DNA from: Caprimulgus europaeus
Lineage: Eukaryota > Chordata > Aves > Caprimulgiformes > Caprimulgidae
NCBI GenBank assembly: GCA_907165065.1
Contig: OU015526.1
Span: 71,323,723 to 71,387,722, forward strand
Length of the DNA stretch: 64,000 nucleotides
Direction: 5' to 3'
This document shows, piece by piece, positions 56,038 to 64,000 of this stretch (its first letter is position 1; each line of letters opens with the position of its first letter). The translations under genes were made by a program, and so were the position numbers. The notes beneath the pieces were generated by a model, which worked only from the letters and a program-made list of their open reading frames with translations, was not told where the DNA came from and did not search any database.

Positions 56038-59000
56038 ATATGAGTAAGATGAAATCAAACTACTTTTATGAAAAAAGGATATACTGTCCTTAGGTTTTTC
56101 TTGCAGTCCCAGTACTTGGAAAAAGTGATGGAACTGACCATGTTCTGTATACTTACTGACTCAGGTTTTCATTTTCATTTAATCAGTTTTTGTATTTTTT
56201 ATTTTAGGAAGCCCATGACAGTGCTTGTTAAACTCTAGGCAGGGGACACACAGAGAAATGTCTGTAATGGTTATGATTCCAATACTTGAATATTCGTGGA
56301 CTACCATTTTTAAAAAGTCCTGAAATTAATGCACATGTGCTTCTACATTATTAAGGTGTTTCTTAAATTTTACTTGCTTAAAACTAGTAGAAATGTAAAA
56401 ATACTGAATTATTGTCTGATAAGGCAACTAGTATTTGCCAAATGACAAGAAAAAATATGTTTCTTTCTACCATTTCATGTTTCAGCAAAATGGTAGATAA
56501 ATTAGAACTATACTATTGAATACACCATGTGTGCTAGTAAACTATTGTCGACTTTGTACTTATTAGCAGAACCTTTTTATGTTTTCTTTCATAGTGCAGA
56601 GATTGCTTACCTGGGCTAGCGAGATCCTAAACAAGGTGCTTAAAACCATTTCCTCTTTCTGAATCTTAAAATACTGAGCACTTGAACACTTGTGTTTTTG
56701 CTAAAACTTGAATATTTAGCTCTTTTGAAAATCAAATAAACACCTGCTAGTAAGTCTGAAGTATTGTTTATTACTTTTCAGAAATTCACAGCAATATTAA
56801 TTGCTTTTAAAGATACATGGACCATTAAATAAAGGTCCATATTTTTAAAAGCATACTTCTCTACTATCAATCTCTTGGTTGCCTGAATCCAAGCATTTTA
56901 GACTATTTTAAACTTCATTAAAAAAAAATTGTTTTCTCACATTCATCTCAGTGATAGAATATGAACTTAAGAAATAAAAGACTGAAACCATGAAACTCTT
57001 CCCAACTTCAGTGAGATGACTTCCATAAAAATTGCATTTGGCTCTATTTTCAGTGCAGTTGTGGTACTGATGGCAGTAATTATAATACATTTATTGGAAT
57101 ATGACAAAGTTGTTAAAAAAGCTACAACCATTGTTTAAGACTGTTGCCTGGAGACTGCAATGACACCATTGCTGTATTTTCCATAGCTTATATTGTTCCT
57201 GTATTGTTCTTCCCCTAAATGACTGCTTAGTTTTTAAGTCAGTGGAGTTGATAAGAGAGGGAAATAGCATCAGATTTGTACAAAAAAAACAGATATGTAG
57301 CATGCATAAAAATAATTTACAGTCATCATGTATGCAGTACTTACAACTTGTAAATATTTCAGGTAAGAAAAACCCAAAGATTGTATATTCAGTGATCACA
57401 TAATCTTCAAAGAGAACATGTTTTTGACATGGATCTTTGCAAAAAGTTGAAGGTAAAGTTACTTTTATTAGCTCTGAATCCAATTATTTCAATTTCAAAG
57501 TATTTTTGTGTTTTCTTTTTTCTCTTCTAAACCAGCTTTTATTGATGAAGAATGAACAAGAGATTAAGACCTGGATCTGGGAGACCTCAGCACTACACTA
57601 AGAATGCTTCCTCCAGCTTTTTTTCATATCATTTGCTGTGAAGTCAACTTGTGTCATGACAACCCTGTTCTTTGAAGTCAAAGGAGTAAGAAGGGATCTA
57701 AAACATCTATTATTGAATAACGCCTGGCAACCTATGCAGTCAATAGACTGTCATTGTTCATGGTGAGTCATACACTAATTTGTATGACAATATCGATTTT
57801 TCTAACAGGGGGAACAACAGTCATGTCTTACAAAGATTATTTAAGGAGCAAACTGAATAAGGCCATAGTGGCATTAGAACATTACGAGTAAAACCAGAGG
57901 CGATGCATTTTCTGTGCCCCAGTCATGGAAAGAGATAGTATAGATGAAGCAAACAATATGAAATAAATTCAGAAATATAAAAGAATTGGTAGTGCGTACT
58001 TTGATCTTACTGCGGTATTCAACCACCAAAGGTTTCTGTGCACCAAAGAAAACTAAAATATTTACATCATCATCTCCTGAGGCTTTTTTTGCTAGAAAAG
58101 CATATTGGGAATAATGCACATTGCTCTTTCTCTGTAGCCTCCATGAGGGCAGTAATTATGAATCTGTGTTGGAAGCAGGCACTTTTGTATGGCCCAGTGG
58201 GGAGCTATAGGCTCCTTTGTGGAGAAGGGGTTACTTGCATCTTAAAAGTAACATGTTTCTGAGTCTGTTGGTACCAGAGTTGGCTATTTAAAAAGTCAAG
58301 AATTTCTTTTAGAAGAAAGAAAATATAAGCACAGGCAACTTTCACGCTTCACATTTACATAATTTTTTATTTTGTTCTGCTGGTTTTGTTAGAGTAAAAA
58401 CAAACATAGACAGTGATGTCTGTTCTTTAGAAATTTTAATCCAAAATAAAAGCAGTAAATAGCAGTAACCAGCAAACAAATGGAAACAAAGGAAGTATGT
58501 AGGCTTTGAGAGTAAAAACAGCTTATGCTGCACATCAGATGATCATTATTATGGTTCCTAACTACTCCTAATGTAATTTCTCCATAGTTTCAGATCAATA
58601 AAGAAGGCACATTGACAAAATAGTTTAAGTAATACATATAAACTTGAGATGCTCAGCTGCAGCAGGATAATTACTCAATAAATAGTCAAAGAGAACAAAA
58701 GAGCAACTAGAAACACAAAGAAGAGAATTGCAAACTCCAATCTGAATGGTTCAGTGGAGCTGTCTTCTGTTTGGGTATCAGGAATTTGTTTTCTCACATG
58801 TTTAGATCTATACCACACTATTCATTGATTTCCAATCTTAAGGCTTCTTAATATTTACCGTAGTGCAGCTCCCCAAGCAATGTCAAGCTTTTCTACTGTC
58901 TAACCTCCTTACAGTTGTTTTTGGTAACAGTCACTATCCAGGGCTACTGTAACTCCTTGATGTTTGTTTTTAACTTGCACATTCCCATTTTCTATTGCCT

Positions 59001-62000
59001 AATTAAAGAACAAATAAGGTAAAAAGCTGATTATATGAGCCAACTGCAATTGTCTAATTCTGCCTTTCTGACTTGCATGTTTTCCAAGTGCTTCTTTTAG
59101 CTGTACGGCTTTATTGATTTTTGACATGAATTGTACGGCCTCATTCAGAAATGGCATGATAGGTTTAAGTATAACATAATTGAGTGCATGTTTTGATTGT
59201 GAAATGAATACTGGGGAAATGGAAAATGCTTCACGGCTCTGAGCTGTAAGCCCACTTGCTGTCAGGGTCACAACTGATGGCCCCATCAGCAGGATAGCAG
59301 GGAGATAGTCTTTAGCAGCTTCTCAAGAAGTTCAGTTTAATTAAAAGCTTATCTCTTAATATAACAACAAGCTTCCATATGACAAAGAAGTGTTTCCTAC
59401 ATGTAAGCTTTCATAGCATTGTACTGAGCAAAATGTTGACTTCTTTCTACAGCACAGTAGAGGAAATTACTGTCTTCTCTTTGTTTTCTTTGTTGTTGCA
59501 AGAATGCAGGGTTTGAGGGTGTTTTTGTTTTCTTTCCTACATGCTTTCCAAGATAACCAGACCATGAAAATCTGAGAAATAACTTGCAATGAGGCTTATT
59601 AAACTTGCATAAATCTGATTTTTATGGAGCCTGTGCTGTGACTTTCACATATTGAAAAGAACAGTAAGAAGCTAATGTGAACTTGCAAGCAGATTAACAG
59701 GCTCTTGCTGCAGTATGTTTTAGACTTTATGTCCAAGGAAGACTGGCACTCAAGTTGCTTAAGTGCTCTGATTGTAGCTTTAATTTTTCAAGAAGTAGGA
59801 AAATAGCATGTAGAGCTCTTCACAGCTTCAAAATTTAAGTGCCTAATTATTCACTAGAAGAGTAATTTTTTTGGAGGAGGTTACTAAAAGGAAAAACCAG
59901 ACACTATGACTGTTTCCAACAGGTTGACATGATTTGAGAACTGCCTAAAAGGCAAGGAATCCTTTCAGACTGTAGATTGACAACGACTAATTTTAAAAAT
60001 TGCATGTAGAAGAAATCTGAAACAACTTTCAAATGTATTTTAAAAATATTACTTGCTTCTCTGTATTTATGTCTTCTACCTTTAGATGTATCTATTTCCC
60101 ACAGAGGTCATACATAAACTATGAAATTACTTCATGAATGTGCATCATGGTACATTTTACCTATTCTGTTCATTGGAGTAAATTCACTTTATATTATGAA
60201 CAAAGCTTTGAGTAACTGCTATATTAAATGAACAAAATAGCCTAGCTTTCAAAAGGTATTGCACTTGCCAACGATCTTATTCCATCTAGATCCATCAATC
60301 CTGTAGCATTATTCCTACTATGCCCAACAGTAGAAGTGTGCAGAGTAGACCCTTAGTGACTATTGCATAATGCCAAAGTGTATCAAGTGTCAAGAGCTTT
60401 ATCATATTATTCCCAGATTTTCTAGAATATATATAGAGTGTATTACTACAGAGTTCTTTTACTATTATTTTTTATATTTATGAGATTTGCTCATCTTCCT
60501 TTTGGTTAAAAAATGAATGTAAACTTTTCTCACTTACTTGTGTAGCTAACACATAAATTTAGCATGAAATAACAGGATAGAGAACTAATAGAGCTCTGCT
60601 GGTAATCAGACTGTACAAAAATATAACAAAAATATTTTTACAAAAGCATGTGTGGTACTCTTTTGTAAAAGAATACATTTTCAGGTAGGAGTTGTGCTCA
60701 TAGTACACACATTCCACTACTATGGTAAAAATACAGTTCAAAAATGTTGTACATAACAAGCCACAATGTTGGTTACCTTATCTCGCAAAGCTAAGGAAAG
60801 TAGAGAGAAGGGATATATAGCACTTCTCTGATTTCCCCATAAACTTACTTGTTTATACACATGGAAATCGTGACAGTGACTGTAGCACCTGAACTGCCAA
60901 ACATGGAGGAATGTAAGGTATTCCATGTTTTCTGTAGCCTCTTGAGTTATTCTACTCCTCTTATCCTTGAATAAAACACCCTATTCTTATTATCATGAAA
61001 CATGCAGTTATCAAATGAGTCACAAAAAGCCTTTCCCTTGAAGCTCCATTTGATAGCTTTGAAAATACCACCCCACTTGTGGGCGAAAACACCAAGGGAC
61101 AAAGTCTTGGATTTACTTCCTCTAAAGCAATACTTTAAAAATTAATATTGAGTCTTTAAAATTATTAGGAAAGCTAAGCATTTCCCACAGCTGTCAAAGA
61201 CTTGTTAAACATTACTTGTACTTATTCAAAGGAAAGGCTGACCTAACTTTTCCTGTGAATTATTAACCTGTTCTCATAAGAGTTGTCAGATATGAACAGG
61301 AGATGGCTGAGATAGCTCTCAGGTCAAAATTCCAGTTGAGCAAGTGAGTTGAAAATGTACCATGGCAAATACCAAACATAAGAGACCAAAGTATCATCTC
61401 AGTCTGGTGGACGAATTTATATCAAGAATTGACTTTGCAGTTTGAAGATTTCCTTTAGCAACCCATTGGTATCACTGCTGCAAGCTGATACTGCAACTTT
61501 CTAGAAGGGATCTGAAGAAGGGGAGGGATGAGCAAGCTGACCCCCACAGAGGTATCACTTCCCCTGAAGACAGCAGTGGAGGGATGGTTTCAGCATGACT
61601 GTGACACCTTCCACAAAAGAATGCATTCCAGAAACATCCTGAGTACGAGTGGCTTTCTGAAGTCAAGGGGTCATGATTGCTATCGGGAGTCTGCAGGAGC
61701 AAACAGCCTCCTGCCCATCCTGGCACCCCCATTATGTGATGTACCTACCAGGTCTGGGGATGTAGTGAAGAAAATACCATCTATGTTTTGTAACATAGAC
61801 TTTTGGTTTCTCAGGGAAAGAGTAGATTTTCACTGTGTTCTCTAAAGCTCAGGACATGAAAAACAATCACATGAGGAATATTCCTCAGGGGATGGCTCTG
61901 CAGAGACATATGTTGTTCTCTTTCTGTGATATGTGTATATTTTTGAATTTAATCTTCTGATACTGCTGTTATCACTTCTTTCCAAGAATTACTCAGTGTG

Positions 62001-62467
62001 GCAGCACTACACCTACTCTACAGAGAATTTCTCAATTTTAAGAGCTTCTCAATGTGAGTACCTACCCATGCAGTCTGCAGAGAATTTATTGCAGTCAGAT
62101 TTTATTGTAGTATGATCTCTTCTTGAGTTTGTCAAGTCTTTCCTCAGAGAAGTGGGCTATCCTTACTAAATTTCCTTTTCTTTTTTTTTTTTCATTTTAA
62201 TCTGTGTCTCCATATCACTAATTTTTTTGATTAATTTGGATTGTCTCTCACAAATCCTCTGGATTAGTATTGGAGTAACCATGCACACACATACAGGTAC
62301 ACACGTATATAGCATGTATGTGAAGACCTTTTGCAGGGTGTTTAAATTGTCTTTTATCTCTCACTTTTTACCTTCTATACTTATCTCACTAGATTCTGAA
62401 TTGTTCAATTTCACTTCCACTTTATTCCCTGTTGATGAGTACACTGGTTCGTAACCTATAAGAGACC
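56038..62467. other. AT-rich unassigned DNA
   Basis: No gene, RNA or repeat family is recognised over about 6.4 kb. The minus-strand open frame at 57091-57483 (130 codons) has no recognisable domain and no start or splice support. Confidence 0.55.
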
Positions 62468-62990
62468 ACAGAATAATAGAATCACAGAATGTCAGGGATT
62501 GGAAGGGACCTCAAAAGACTATCTGGTTCATTCCCCTTGCTGGAGCAGGAACACCTAAATGAGATCACACAGGAAGGTGTCCAGGAGGGTCTTGAATGTC
62601 CCCAGAGAAGGAAACTCCCCAACCTCCCTGGGCAGCCTGTTCCAGTGCTCTGTTACCCTTACAGTAAAGAAGTTTCTTCTCAAGTTTAAGCGGCATCTCC
62701 TACGTTCCAACTTACACCCATTGCCCCTTGTCCTATCACTGGTCACCACTGTGAAGAACCTGGCTACATCCACCTGACACTCACGCTTCATATATTTATA
62801 AACATTAATGAGGTCACCCCTCAGTCTCCTCCAAGCTAAAGAGTCCCAGCTCCCTCAGCCTTTCCTCATAAGGGAGATGCTCCACTCCCTTAATCATCTT
62901 TGTGGATCTGTGCTGGTCTCTTTCAAGCAGTTCCCTGTCCTTCTTGAACTGTGGGGCGCAGAAATGGACACAGTATTCCAGATGTGACCA
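62468..62990 (-). mobile_element. CR1 LINE 3' end, minus strand
   Basis: The CR1 3' end points left: CACAGAAT octamer sequence at about 62482-62489, then GGAAGGGACCTCAAAAGA, the 3' UTR, and the conserved block encoding [26 protein letters not shown] (minus, within 62555-62791). The right part corresponds to the C-terminal region up to the block equivalent to EYCVHFW at about 62960-62990. It is 5'-truncated there. The reading frame is broken between the two conserved blocks. It closely resembles the 45.1 kb tail in its CACACAGGAAGGTGTCC segment, suggesting a related subfamily. Confidence 0.92.
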
Positions 62991-64000
62991 AGGCCATGAA
63001 CCACATGGGAGACCTTTCCTGCATAGTTATGGCATGTCCTCTTGATATCAGGAGGAAGGAATTGTAACTTCACAGGAAAGGATGGACCATTGAGAGTCAC
63101 TCAACATCACACTGGCCCTGTACAACTCAGAAATTTGTTGTTCTGGCAGCCCCTGGTGCAGCAAGGCAGGCAGCAAGGCAGGAGAGTGGCCAACAGCTCT
63201 GGTACTATGAGGATTCTCACAAACTCTTTGCATAAATGTATAGCAATGCAAGAGTGATTTTGTCAGCCTCTTGGTTTTGTGGATCCAGAGCCACTCTGTG
63301 GCCACTCCGCAAGGGCTTTCACTATCCCACTTCAGCTGCCTTCTGTTCTTCCTAGCCCAGCTGCCCAAACCATGCACCAGAAGGAGCACTCAATAGTTGT
63401 TCAGTGACTGTCTGCCAGTATCAGCACATTTGTGTTCTCAAAACCTGTCAACGGCAGCTCACCACAGCAAGATCCTGTCTGTACCAGTGTTAAGTTTGGA
63501 GAATGCTTGCTGTGCTGTCAGGCAGAGCAGACCTCTGGGTCACAATATTGCTGTTAACTGTGTCTGCGTGACACCAAAAATACAGTCATCAATGAAAGAA
63601 GGCAGCTTAGATGTGTTTCTCAGGATTTGTTTCAGAATGAGAATGGCTGTATTGCTTAACTGTCAATAAGAAAATGGTTCAGATCATGCTCACAAAAAGA
63701 GTATGTGTATTTGAGCAGTACTCAGCTGACCATACCCATTGCAGGAAAAGAAATCATTCCTATTTGCAGTTTCAGGAGATGACTGGGCATGGATCTCACC
63801 CAGCGAGGTCTGGAGAAGAATCTTGAATTATTGATTTTAATAATATTGATAAGTAATAAAATTTATCAGAGATTCTGCTGCATAGGTTTTTGTATTGCTG
63901 AAAATCTGGAAGTAGTTAATTGTATTCATCATATTTGTTCAAAATTTTACATTCAATATTATTTTTTTTTTAAATATTTCAATAGAAATACAAATGAACA
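62991..64000. other. Unassigned DNA to window end
   Basis: GC-richer at 63100-63500 than the average, with a short GCAAGGCAGGCA-type duplication at about 63160-63182. Open stretches (63048-63389 minus, 63397-63669 plus) match nothing I recognise. Confidence 0.5.

Noticed and set aside
57091-57483. 130-codon minus-strand open frame
   Set aside because: Cys- and Phe-rich translation of AT-rich DNA, with no domain or splice support.
62991-63669. Continuation of the 62.4 kb CR1 into the window end
   Set aside because: CR1 similarity stops near 62990. The sequence beyond does not match earlier CR1 ORF2 blocks on either strand.

Overview
This window looks like a bird (avian) nuclear genome segment from a gene-poor, AT-rich region: intergenic DNA or the inside of a very long intron. 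The evidence is the repeat content. There are CR1 LINEs with the avian-type 3' tail built from an ATTCTGTG octamer, and solo LTRs of avian endogenous retroviruses, including two copies of the abundant ERVL-type LTR. I found no complete host gene, no rRNA or tRNA gene, no CRISPR array and no bacterial-type gene. I cannot name the species or the chromosome.

Layout. 1-10450: AT-rich unassigned DNA with a three-copy minisatellite near 7.8 kb. 10451-13380: the longest CR1 copy, minus strand, carrying decayed endonuclease and reverse transcriptase. 14803-15465: ERVL-type solo LTR. 15471-23430: unassigned DNA with a 21-base C run and a pair of diverged ~185 bp direct duplicates. 23438-23814: solo LTR, minus strand, 6 bp target duplication. 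24740-25424: CR1 3' end. 25636-25845: a 42-unit pentanucleotide array with an internal 40 bp second-order repeat. 27830-29801: CR1 split by a 389 bp solo LTR. 30482-30890: a second member of the 23.4 kb LTR family, in opposite orientation. 30897-45146: about 14 kb of unassigned DNA with one (TTTA)n microsatellite. 45147-45426: short CR1 tail. 48101-48593: second ERVL-type solo LTR. 52141-54195: two abutting CR1 pieces, both lacking normal 3' ends, one with an 855 bp open reverse transcriptase frame. 55270-56032: a 763 bp solo LTR with internal tandem duplications. 62468-62990: CR1 3' end, minus strand.

Nothing here works as a coordinated gene system. The coding-like sequence comes from dead retrotransposons. 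Of four CR1 copies that retain the reverse transcriptase catalytic region, three have lost a catalytic aspartate. The fourth keeps all three but is broken by several frame changes and has an altered endonuclease residue. The five LTRs show flanking short target duplications (four perfect, one 4 of 5) with no internal retroviral genes between paired LTRs, so all are solo LTRs. I did not find a convincing new biological system. The best leads are the open CR1 frame with a non-CR1 C-terminus at 53464-54318, the higher-order pentanucleotide array, the local 21.0/22.6 kb duplication, and two splice-site-bracketed exon candidates (30054-30222 and 45963-46187).
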